Source: Nocardia sp. (GTDB taxonomy: Bacteria; Actinomycetota; Actinomycetes; Mycobacteriales; Mycobacteriaceae). Taken from it: a stretch of DNA of 6,844 nt. The position numbers were made by a program, and so were the translations under genes. The notes below the pieces were generated by a model, which searched no databases, had not been told where the DNA came from, and was given only the letters and a program-made list of their open reading frames with translations. The DNA lies in contig JAFMQT010000252.1 in NCBI GenBank assembly GCA_017354515.1, positions 1-6,844 on the forward strand, read 5' to 3'. Of this stretch, positions 1-5,975 are shown piece after piece; the stretch's first letter is position 1; every line of letters starts with the position of its first letter.

Positions 1-180
1 CCGGTGCGGCGCCTACTCGACGAATCCGCCCAGGCGCAGCTGGTCGTGGTCGGCAGTCACGGTAAGGGCGGGTTTCCGGGGATGACGCTGGGCTCCACGA
101 GCCAGGCGCTGATGCACAGTGTGAGCTGCCCGATCATCATCGCCCGCAAGCGCGAAGGCGCCGAGCGCGCCGAGAGTTAG
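1..180 (+). CDS. Universal stress protein, C-terminal end (partial)
   Basis: This is the last 59 codons of a UspA-fold protein; the beginning lies outside the window. The visible part reads VVVGSHGKGGFPGMTLGSTS and then a strand ending PIIIAR, the closing segment of a Usp domain. It contains the nucleotide-binding pattern G-2x-G-9x-G-S (first G of GSHG at about visible residue 18), so this is probably an ATP-binding subclass member. Such proteins are cytoplasmic, bind ATP, and in mycobacteria are often linked to hypoxia or stasis; the specific role here is unknown. Single-domain versus tandem-domain form (about 145 or 290 residues) cannot be judged. The last ten residues after PIIIAR are a charged Arg/Glu tail. 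Its TAG stop at 178-180 overlaps the stop of the convergent monooxygenase gene. Confidence 0.9.
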   Translation, partial: PVRRLLDESAQAQLVVVGSHGKGGFPGMTLGSTSQALMHSVSCPIIIARKREGAERAES

Positions 181-1634
181 GCCGCCTCGGAATACTCCGA
201 CGGCTGGAAGCGGCGGGTTTTCCAGCGGAACAGCACCGTCGCACCGGGCCAGTTGTTGGTGATACGGCCCGATGCGTTGCGGTACCAGCTGGAGCAGAAA
301 TTCCACGGGGTGTCGACCAGGCGTTTCTGCAGCCACTGGTCCCAGGCCTGCTCCACCTCCGGCCGGGCCGTGATCGACTGCCCGCTCTTACCGGTCAGAT
401 TCCGCACCACCTGGCGGATATAGCGGGCCTGGGATTCCAGCATGTAGATGATCGAACCGGCACCGACATTGGTGTTCGGGCCGTACATCATGAACAGGTT
501 CGGGAATCCGGGAACCGCCATGCCCAGATAGGCGCGTGCCCCCTCGGGTGCCCACTCATCGGCCAGTTTGCGGCCGCCCAGACCGTAGATATTCATCGGG
601 GCGAGGAATTCGGTGCCCTTGAATCCGGTGCCGTAGATGATGACGTCGACTTCGTGGTCGACGCCGTCGGCGGTGCGGATTCCGGTGGGCGTCACCTCGG
701 CGATTGCGGTGGTTTCGACCTGTACGTTCGGCCTGGTCAGGGTCGGGAAGTAGTCGTTGGAGAACAGTGCGCGTTTACATCCGGCGGCGTAGTCGGGAGT
801 CAATGCGGCCAGCAATTCCGGATCGTCGACCGCCTTGGCGCGGTGATGGTCGGCGATTTTGATGACCGGGCCCTTGATCCACGGAATATCGGTCAATGCC
901 AAGGCCATGACCTCGAAGAACAGCCAGATGGCGAAGCGTTCGGCCCAGCGGGTGGGCGGCAGGTATTTGAACAGGGTGTGGTGTACCGCGGTGTACTCGG
1001 TATCGAATTTCGGCAGCACCCAGGCGGCCGAACGCTGGAACAGGGTCAGATGTTCGACCCGCGGCGCGATCGCCGGAATGTACTGGATCGCGCTGGCGCC
1101 GGTTCCGATACACGCCACCCGCTTACCGGTCAGATCGATATCGTGATTCCACTGTGCGGAATGGAACGCGGTGCCGGTGAACGAGTCGATACCCGGAATA
1201 TTCGGCATCGCGGGACGTGAGAGCTGGCCCACGGCGGGGATCAGGATATCGGCGGTGAGGGTTTCACCGTCCGCGGTGCGCACCTTCCAGACGCCGTGGC
1301 CGGAGTCGAATTCGGCGTCGGTGACCTCGATTCCGAAGCGGATCTTGTTCGGCAGATCGTGCTGCTCGGCGACCTCGCGCATATAGGCGTGGATATCGGC
1401 CTGCTGCGAGAACCGGCGCGGCCAATCCGATTTCGGTGCGTAGGACCACGAATACAGTGGCGAGGGAACATCGCAGGCCGCGCCGGGATAGGTGTTCTCA
1501 CGCCACACACCACCCAGATCGGCGGCTTTCTCGACGATGGTGAAGGTGTCGATGCCGGCGCGCTGCAATTCCAGCGCCATGCCGAGGCCGGCGAATCCGG
1601 CGCCGATGATGAGGACGGACGGCGTGGCAGTCAT
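177..1634 (-). CDS. Flavin-containing monooxygenase, Baeyer-Villiger type (class B)
   Basis: A 485-residue FAD- and NADPH-dependent monooxygenase, expected to be cytosolic, that would insert one oxygen atom from O2 into a ketone (giving an ester or lactone) or oxygenate a heteroatom. Visible motifs: FAD Rossmann loop GAGFAG (residues 11-16); Baeyer-Villiger fingerprint GGVWRENTYPGAACD (41-55), matching [AG]GxW-4x-[FY]P[GM]xxxD; second signature FTGTAFHSAQWN (152-163), matching FxGxxxHxxxW but with Asn where Pro or Asp is usual; NADPH Rossmann loop GTGASA (177-182); GCKRALFSNDYFP (285-297); and GTGF (335-338). Length fits mycobacterial homologues such as EthA (about 490 residues). The ATG at 1634 is chosen because homologues begin a few residues before the GAGFAG loop. 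The frame extends to an ATG at 1727, but those 31 codons have mixed third bases and no conserved motif. Substrate is unknown. It is divergent from an acyl-CoA ligase gene. Confidence 0.9.
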   Translation of the reverse strand: MTATPSVLIIGAGFAGLGMALELQRAGIDTFTIVEKAADLGGVWRENTYPGAACDVPSPLYSWSYAPKSDWPRRFSQQADIHAYMREVAEQHDLPNKIRFGIEVTDAEFDSGHGVWKVRTADGETLTADILIPAVGQLSRPAMPNIPGIDSFTGTAFHSAQWNHDIDLTGKRVACIGTGASAIQYIPAIAPRVEHLTLFQRSAAWVLPKFDTEYTAVHHTLFKYLPPTRWAERFAIWLFFEVMALALTDIPWIKGPVIKIADHHRAKAVDDPELLAALTPDYAAGCKRALFSNDYFPTLTRPNVQVETTAIAEVTPTGIRTADGVDHEVDVIIYGTGFKGTEFLAPMNIYGLGGRKLADEWAPEGARAYLGMAVPGFPNLFMMYGPNTNVGAGSIIYMLESQARYIRQVVRNLTGKSGQSITARPEVEQAWDQWLQKRLVDTPWNFCSSWYRNASGRITNNWPGATVLFRWKTRRFQPSEYSEAA

Positions 1635-1641
1635 ATCGAAA

Positions 1642-1670
1642 AGGGTAGAACGCCCGGTGCGCGCTGCCGA
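1642..1670 (-). promoter_or_regulatory. Candidate leaderless promoter of the monooxygenase gene
   Basis: Reading the minus strand, a TANNNT-type -10 element (TACCCT, 1647-1642) ends exactly seven bases before the ATG at 1634. In actinobacteria this geometry places the transcription start on the A of the start codon and gives a leaderless mRNA. A modest -35 (TCGGCA, 1670-1665; four of six matches to TTGACA) sits 17 bases upstream. No Shine-Dalgarno sequence precedes this ATG, which fits leaderless translation. The motif match is seen; promoter function is inferred. Confidence 0.4.
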
Positions 1671-1747
1671 GAGATCGGCGGCCATTAGATCAATATTTCC
1701 GGCCAAGTCCGGACTGGGCGGAAACATCAGCCGGCAACCTGTCCGGA

Positions 1748-1760
1748 GCCGATAATCGGC
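1748..1760. promoter_or_regulatory. 13-bp perfect palindrome, candidate operator (site 1)
   Basis: GCCGATAATCGGC is a perfect 6-1-6 inverted repeat. It lies in the 191-base divergent region between the monooxygenase start (1634) and the acyl-CoA ligase start (1826), 65 bases upstream of the ligase. Its nine central bases, CGATAATCG, recur as the centre of another perfect 13-bp palindrome at 6427-6439. The GATAAT inside it also resembles a -10 hexamer for the ligase, although no good -35 is visible at the proper distance. A dimeric repressor site is inferred; the regulator is not identified. Confidence 0.4.
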
Positions 1761-1810
1761 ACATCCGGATTCGGATATCGTTCGCGGCAGTCGCGACGTC
1801 GTTCAACGGT

Positions 1811-1816
1811 GAGGAG
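1811..1816 (+). promoter_or_regulatory. Ribosome binding site fixing the first ligase start
   Basis: GAGGAG ends nine bases before the ATG at 1826, an acceptable spacing, but only three bases before the in-frame TTG at 1820, which is too close. This favours ATG 1826 over the TTG two codons upstream. Confidence 0.65.
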
Positions 1817-1825
1817 TACTTGGGG

Positions 1826-3460
1826 ATGTTCGGCACGATGCAGGACGAGCAACTGTCGCTGGCGACGCTGCTGCGCTACGCGTCCACCTTTCACGGCGAT
1901 GCCACGGTGTCGACCTGGACCGGCGAGGACGTGCGGACCATGACCTATCGGGAGATGGGTCAGCAGGCGGCACGACTGTGCCACGCGCTGCGCGGACTGG
2001 GGGTTGAGGTCGGCGACCGGGTCGCCACGTTCATGTGGAACAACAACGAGCATATGGTCGCCTACGCGGCGATTCCGGCCATGGGAGCGGTGCTGCACGC
2101 GTTGAATCTGCGCCTGTTCCCCGATCAGGTCACCTTCGTGGCCAATCATGCCGAGGACAAGGTGGTGATCGTCGACGGTTCGCTGCTGGGCATGTTCGGC
2201 GGTTATCTGCCGTCGATGAAGACCGTCGAGCATGTGCTGGTGGTCGGCGCCGATCCGGTCGAACTGACCGCGCCCGAGGGTGTGCGGGTGCACTCCTATG
2301 CGGAACTGCTTGCCGCGCAACCGGATACCTACGATTACCCGATCCTGGATGAGAACTCCGCCTCCGGTATGTGCTACACCTCCGGCACCACCGGCGATCC
2401 CAAGGGCGTGGTCTACTCGCACCGCTCCAACTGGCTGCACGCGATGCAGATCCTGACCAACGCCAGTATGGGGTTCACCTGGAACGATACGGTGCTGGCG
2501 ATCGTCCCGCTGTTCCACGCCAATTCCTGGGGGCTGCCGTACGCGGCGATGATGTCGGGTGCGAGTGTGCTGATGCCGGACCGGTTCCTGCAGCCGGCCC
2601 CGCTACTGGCGATGATGAAGCAGGTGCGTCCCACCTTCGCCGCGGCGGTGCCGACGATCTGGGGCGGTGTGCTGGCACAGCTGGAAGCCCAGCCGCAGGA
2701 CATCTCCCATCTGCGGGAGGTCGTGGTCGGCGGTTCGGCGCTGCCGCCGTCGATGATGCGGGCGTTCAAGGACAAGCACAACGTGCAGCTGCTGCATGCC
2801 TGGGGGATGACCGAAACCTCCCCGCTGGGCAGCATCGCGCAACCGCCGCGTGGCGCCGAGGGCGAACAGGAATGGGAATACCGCTACACCCAGGGCCGGT
2901 TCCCGGCCGGCGTGCGGGCCCGGCTGGTCGGCGACGACGGATCGGTACTGCCCAACGACGGGGAGGCGCTCGGCGAGGTCGAGGTGCGTGGACCGTGGAT
3001 CGCCGGCTCCTACTACGCACCGGACGGAAATCCGGTGGGTGAGGACAAGTTCGACGACGGCTGGCTGCGCACCGGTGATGTCGGCAAGATCAGCCCGGAC
3101 GGCTATCTGACGCTGGTGGACCGCTCCAAGGATGTGATCAAGTCCGGCGGTGAGTGGATCTCCTCGGTCGATCTGGAGAACGCCATCATGGGTCACCCCG
3201 CGGTCGCGGAGGCCTCGGTGATCGGCATTCCGGACGCCAAATGGGACGAACGCCCGCTGGTGGCGGTTGTGCTCAAGGAGGGGGCCGGCGCCGAACCGGC
3301 CGAGCTGCGCGAATTCCTGAGCGACAAATTCGCCAAATGGCAGCTGCCCGAGAACTGGACCTTCATCGACGAGGTGCCCAAGACCAGTGTCGGCAAATTC
3401 GACAAGAAGCGGCTGCGCGCCCGCTACGCCGACGGCGAGCTGGAGGTGCGGACGTTGTGA
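1826..3460 (+). CDS. Medium/long-chain fatty-acid--CoA ligase (FadD14-like)
   Basis: A 544-residue member of the acyl-adenylate-forming (ANL) superfamily. It would activate a fatty acid with ATP to an acyl-AMP and transfer it to CoA; these are cytosolic or membrane-associated enzymes. Core motifs are complete: phosphate-binding loop YTSGTTGDPKG (residues 184-194), HAWGMTETSP (324-333), TGD with the ribose-binding Asp (416-418), hinge DRSKDVIKSGGEWIS (432-446), and KTSVGKFDKKRLR with the adenylation lysine at 524. Length and the MFGTMQD-like start resemble M. tuberculosis FadD14 (about 543 residues, annotated as medium-chain) and AlkK-type ligases; chain length cannot be read from the sequence. 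The start is ATG 1826, supported by GAGGAG at 1811. It is divergent from the monooxygenase and followed 96 bases later by a thioesterase-like gene. A hairpin begins on the last base of its stop codon. Confidence 0.93.
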   Translation: MFGTMQDEQLSLATLLRYASTFHGDATVSTWTGEDVRTMTYREMGQQAARLCHALRGLGVEVGDRVATFMWNNNEHMVAYAAIPAMGAVLHALNLRLFPDQVTFVANHAEDKVVIVDGSLLGMFGGYLPSMKTVEHVLVVGADPVELTAPEGVRVHSYAELLAAQPDTYDYPILDENSASGMCYTSGTTGDPKGVVYSHRSNWLHAMQILTNASMGFTWNDTVLAIVPLFHANSWGLPYAAMMSGASVLMPDRFLQPAPLLAMMKQVRPTFAAAVPTIWGGVLAQLEAQPQDISHLREVVVGGSALPPSMMRAFKDKHNVQLLHAWGMTETSPLGSIAQPPRGAEGEQEWEYRYTQGRFPAGVRARLVGDDGSVLPNDGEALGEVEVRGPWIAGSYYAPDGNPVGEDKFDDGWLRTGDVGKISPDGYLTLVDRSKDVIKSGGEWISSVDLENAIMGHPAVAEASVIGIPDAKWDERPLVAVVLKEGAGAEPAELREFLSDKFAKWQLPENWTFIDEVPKTSVGKFDKKRLRARYADGELEVRTL

Positions 3461-3475
3461 GCCTGGCCGCAGGCT
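3460..3475 (+). terminator. Hairpin at the first ligase stop codon, possible weak terminator
   Basis: AGCCTG-GCCG-CAGGCT forms a perfect 6-bp stem with a 4-base loop, starting at the final A of the TGA stop codon. No T-rich tract follows, so a classical intrinsic terminator is not shown. Actinobacterial terminators often lack the U-tract, so weak or partial termination before the thioesterase gene is possible. Confidence 0.35.
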
Positions 3476-3476
3476 G

Positions 3477-3507
3477 TTGACCTGACGCCAACAACGTATC
3501 GTAGGCT
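3477..3507 (+). promoter_or_regulatory. Candidate promoter of the thioesterase-like gene
   Basis: TTGACC (3477-3482; five of six matches to the -35 consensus) is followed after 19 bases by TAGGCT (3502-3507), a common actinobacterial -10 form. The spacing is one or two bases longer than ideal; TATCGT at 3497 is an alternative -10 but is too close (14 bases). The -35 lies in a TGTTG-N9-CAACA inverted repeat (3475-3493), which could be a regulator site. If real, the thioesterase gene is transcribed independently of the ligase upstream. Confidence 0.35.
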
Positions 3508-3542
3508 GTGCCCGGGTGGCCGGTCGGCGCCCGCTGACGTGC

Positions 3543-3550
3543 AGGAAGGG
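3543..3550 (+). promoter_or_regulatory. Ribosome binding site fixing the thioesterase start
   Basis: AGGAAGGG lies six bases before the ATG at 3557, an ideal position. The in-frame GTG at 3539 would place this site inside the coding region and has no comparable site of its own, so ATG 3557 is preferred. Confidence 0.7.
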
Positions 3551-3556
3551 CTGGCG

Positions 3557-4039
3557 ATGGCCGAGAACGGTGCTGAGACGACGAATGAGACCCCCGCCTT
3601 CGTGGACGCGGTGAACGGCGCGCTGGAATTCACCATCCCGATCGCGCACAAGATGGGTGTCAAGGCGCTGGAGGTCCGCCCGGGCTATGCCGAGACCACC
3701 GTGCCGATCGAGGGCAACGGCAATCACTTCGGTGTCATGTACGCCGGTGTGCTGTTCACCGTCGCGGAAATCCTCGGCGGTGCGATCCCGATCGCGACCT
3801 TCGACGGCACCAAGTATTTCCCGCTGGTGAAGGATCTGCAGATCTTCTTCCGCAAGCCCGCCAAGACCGATGTGACGGCCAAGGCCTCGCTGTCGGAGGA
3901 GGAGATCGCGCGGGTGATCGCCGATGCCGATGCCAACGGTAAGGCCGATTTCACGCTCGCGGCGACGGTCACCGACGCCGACGGGGTGGTGGTGGCCGAA
4001 ACTCGCGGTCTGTACCAGCTGCGCAGTCACGGCAAGTAG
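3557..4039 (+). CDS. Hotdog-fold thioesterase-like protein (DUF4442/YiiD_C type)
   Basis: A 160-residue protein of single hotdog-domain size. The segment NHFGVMYAG (residues 56-64), followed by a helix carrying Glu71 (LFTVAEILGG), has the layout of the PaaI/DUF4442/YiiD C-terminal hotdog families: Asn-His before a turn into the central helix, with an acidic residue at the position that is catalytic in PaaI-type enzymes. Later strands include LVKDLQIFFRKPAKTDVTAKA and a closing VVAETRGLYQLR, also hotdog-like. The expected role is hydrolysis of an acyl-CoA thioester, or binding of an acyl chain without catalysis; such proteins usually act as cytosolic dimers or tetramers. No signal peptide or membrane segment is visible. 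It sits between two acyl-CoA ligase genes, suggesting acyl-CoA turnover or release. Substrate and catalytic activity are not established. Confidence 0.8.
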   Translation: MAENGAETTNETPAFVDAVNGALEFTIPIAHKMGVKALEVRPGYAETTVPIEGNGNHFGVMYAGVLFTVAEILGGAIPIATFDGTKYFPLVKDLQIFFRKPAKTDVTAKASLSEEEIARVIADADANGKADFTLAATVTDADGVVVAETRGLYQLRSHGK

Positions 4040-4078
4040 TTCGGGTGCGCCAGGCCGGATACGCGCTACCGGATTCGG

Positions 4079-4108
4079 TCGACGGACCAGTGGCCTCGGC
4101 GCTACGGT
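4079..4108 (+). promoter_or_regulatory. Candidate promoter of the second ligase
   Basis: TCGACG (4079-4084; four of six matches to TTGACA) and TACGGT (4103-4108; TANNNT type) are 18 bases apart in the 132-base gap before the second ligase. The predicted transcription start, about 4115, falls at the first base of a strong hairpin. The assignment rests on motif match only. Confidence 0.3.
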
Positions 4109-4114
4109 GGGCGC

Positions 4115-4134
4115 GTACCGCCATCCGGCGGTGC
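4115..4134 (+). other. Strong hairpin in the leader of the second ligase
   Basis: GTACCGCC-ATCC-GGCGGTGC forms an 8-bp stem (seven Watson-Crick pairs and one G-T wobble) with a 4-base loop. It lies after the candidate -10 and before the ribosome binding site AGGGGA (4157-4162). It may be a 5'-end mRNA stabiliser, an operator, or a terminator for the upstream thioesterase gene. No U-tract follows. Confidence 0.35.
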
Positions 4135-4171
4135 CCGCCCGCCGTCCGGACTACGCAGGGGACTCGTTGAT

Positions 4172-5938
4172 ATGACCGTGAATCCACTGCGGACCGCCGG
4201 GATTCGGATCAGAGCCGAGCTCGACTATCTGCGCCTGTGCGTGGGGAGCGGGGTCGTCGGGCTCGAGTCGCCGTTCACGCTGCTGTCGGTGAGCGAGACG
4301 ATGGTCCGGCTCGGCGCGTTGCCCGCGCTGCTGCGGCTGGCCGCCGCTCGCTACGGCGAACGGGCCGCCGTGATCGACGAATTGGGGACGCTGAGCTATC
4401 GCGAACTCGATGAGCGGTCCAATCGCCTGGCCAATGAATGGCGTAAGCGCGGACTGAGTTCGGGTGAGGGCGTGGCGATTCTGGCCCGCAACCATCGCGG
4501 CCTGCTGGACGCGGTCTTCGCCGCCGCCAAGTGCGGCGCGCGAATCATTCTGCTGAACACCGATTTCGGGGGTCCGCAGCTGCGTGCCGTGGCCCGGCGC
4601 GAGGGCGCCGATCTGCTGGTATACGACGAGGAATACGAATCCATCCTGGGCGATCTGAGCCCGCGCCGCGGTGCCTACCGGGCCTGGGCCCTCACCCGGG
4701 ACACCAGCGATCTGGAATCGCTGATCGCCGCGGGATCGCCTGTGCCGCCGCTGTTCTCGCGGAACTCGGCCAAGATCGTCCTACTCACCAGTGGCACCTC
4801 CGGAACCCCGAAGGGTGCCAAACGCCCGGAGCCGAAATCGCTGGAACCGCTGGGCGCGATTTTGAGTAAGGTGCCCTTCCGTGCTCGGGAGGTCACCGAA
4901 TGTCCGGCGCCGCTGTTCCACACCCTCGGTTTCGCGATGTCGATGCTGGCGATCGGATTCGGTTCCACCCTGGTGATCCGCCGCAGATTCGATCCGGAGC
5001 GGGTGCTGGCCAGTATGGCCGAACACCGGGCCACGGCCCTGATCGCGGTGCCGGTGATGCTGGCGCGAATCGTCGAGCTGGGTCCGGAGTCTCGGCAGAC
5101 ACGGGATCTGTCGGCACTGCGCATAATCCTGGTCGCCGGATCGCAACTGGGCGCCGATCTGGCTCGCAAGGCCGGTGCGGCCTTCGGCCCGGTGCTCTAC
5201 AACTTGTACGGATCCACCGAGGTCGCCTACGCCACCGTCGCCACACCGCGGGATCTGGCCGCCGAGCCCGGCTGTGTGGGTTCGCCGGTGGCGGGCGCGG
5301 TGGTGCGGATCCTGGACGAGCACGGCAGACAGGTGTCGCCGGGCATCACCGGCCGCATCTTCGTGCGCAATTCCGCCTCCTTCGAGGGCTACACCGGCGG
5401 TGGCCGCAAGGAAGTGGTCCGCGGCATGATGTCGACCGGGGATATCGGGCATTTCGATTCGGCCGGAAGGCTTTTCATCGATGGTCGCGATGACGACATG
5501 ATCGTCTCCGGCGGCGAGAACGTCTTCCCGGGCGAGGTGGAGGAACTGCTGAACGCGCACCCGGGTGTGCGCGAGGCCGCGGTCATCGGGGTTCCGGACG
5601 ATGAATACGGCGCCCGGCTGGTGGCATTCGTGGTGCGCTCTGGCGGTAGCGCGCCGGATGCGCCCGATCTCGACGGTGAGGACGGTCCGGAGTTCGATCT
5701 CCATGTGGCCGGCGAGCCGGCGCCGAGCCCGCCCGGCGAACACGCCGGAGCCCATATCGACAGCGAAGCGCGGCACCTGGATCCACCCGCATCCGATCTG
5801 CTGTGTGCGGAAGATCTTCAGGCCCACGTGAAATCGAATCTGGCGCGCTACAAGGTGCCGCGCGAAATCGTCTTCCTGGACGAGTTGCCCCGCAACCCCA
5901 CCGGTAAGGTACTCAAACGCCAACTGCGCGAATGGTAA
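4172..5938 (+). CDS. Fatty-acid--CoA ligase (FadD12-like) with lid-domain insertion
   Basis: A 588-residue ANL-superfamily enzyme expected to adenylate a carboxylic acid, probably a fatty acid, and join it to CoA. Motifs: phosphate-binding loop TSGTSGTPKGAKR (residues 206-218), YGSTE (346-350), STGD (421-424), hinge GRDDDMIVSGGENVFP (438-453) and NPTGKVLKR with the catalytic lysine at 579. Overall features resemble M. tuberculosis FadD12 (about 535 residues). The extra length is largely one segment, residues 490-546, inserted in the mobile C-terminal lid between VAFVVR and EDLQAHVK, where relatives usually have roughly ten residues. The N-terminus (about 1-45) precedes the usual ligase start and may be amphipathic. 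The ATG at 4172 has AGGGGA (4157-4162) nine bases upstream. It ends 37 bases from a convergent gene. All catalytic motifs are intact, so the enzyme is probably active; its substrate is unknown. Confidence 0.92.
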   Translation: MTVNPLRTAGIRIRAELDYLRLCVGSGVVGLESPFTLLSVSETMVRLGALPALLRLAAARYGERAAVIDELGTLSYRELDERSNRLANEWRKRGLSSGEGVAILARNHRGLLDAVFAAAKCGARIILLNTDFGGPQLRAVARREGADLLVYDEEYESILGDLSPRRGAYRAWALTRDTSDLESLIAAGSPVPPLFSRNSAKIVLLTSGTSGTPKGAKRPEPKSLEPLGAILSKVPFRAREVTECPAPLFHTLGFAMSMLAIGFGSTLVIRRRFDPERVLASMAEHRATALIAVPVMLARIVELGPESRQTRDLSALRIILVAGSQLGADLARKAGAAFGPVLYNLYGSTEVAYATVATPRDLAAEPGCVGSPVAGAVVRILDEHGRQVSPGITGRIFVRNSASFEGYTGGGRKEVVRGMMSTGDIGHFDSAGRLFIDGRDDDMIVSGGENVFPGEVEELLNAHPGVREAAVIGVPDDEYGARLVAFVVRSGGSAPDAPDLDGEDGPEFDLHVAGEPAPSPPGEHAGAHIDSEARHLDPPASDLLCAEDLQAHVKSNLARYKVPREIVFLDELPRNPTGKVLKRQLREW

Positions 5939-5975
5939 TCACCGGCGGGGCCGCGAAGCGATGCTGCCCAGCCGC

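Noticed and set aside
1635..1727. Longer monooxygenase N-terminus starting at ATG 1727 or 1685
   Set aside because: The extra codons lack the strong G/C third-base preference of the gene, carry no family motif, and would place an unusual tail before the FAD-binding loop. A weak AGGT upstream of 1727 does not outweigh this.
1773..1780. GGATATCG, also found at 6397-6404, as a second shared promoter element
   Set aside because: The same or very similar strings occur repeatedly inside coding sequence in this window (for example near 1246 and 1391), so its presence near both palindromes is likely chance.
1727..2518. Minus-strand open frame opposite the start of the first ligase
   Set aside because: Overlaps the well-supported ligase and the divergent promoter region; composition is typical of an antisense shadow.
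2603..4030. Long minus-strand open frame across the ligase and thioesterase genes
   Set aside because: Lies opposite two clearly recognisable plus-strand genes; its translation is rich in Arg, His and Gly and shows no family motif. Long antisense frames are expected in high-GC DNA.
4781..5923. Long minus-strand open frame opposite the second ligase
   Set aside because: Same reason: it mirrors a gene with complete catalytic motifs and its own translation is low-complexity and unrecognisable.
5939..5975. Bidirectional terminator between the convergent second ligase and SCO5389-family gene
   Set aside because: Only a 4-bp stem (CGGC-GGG-GCCG) is visible and there is no T-tract, so a terminator cannot be supported.
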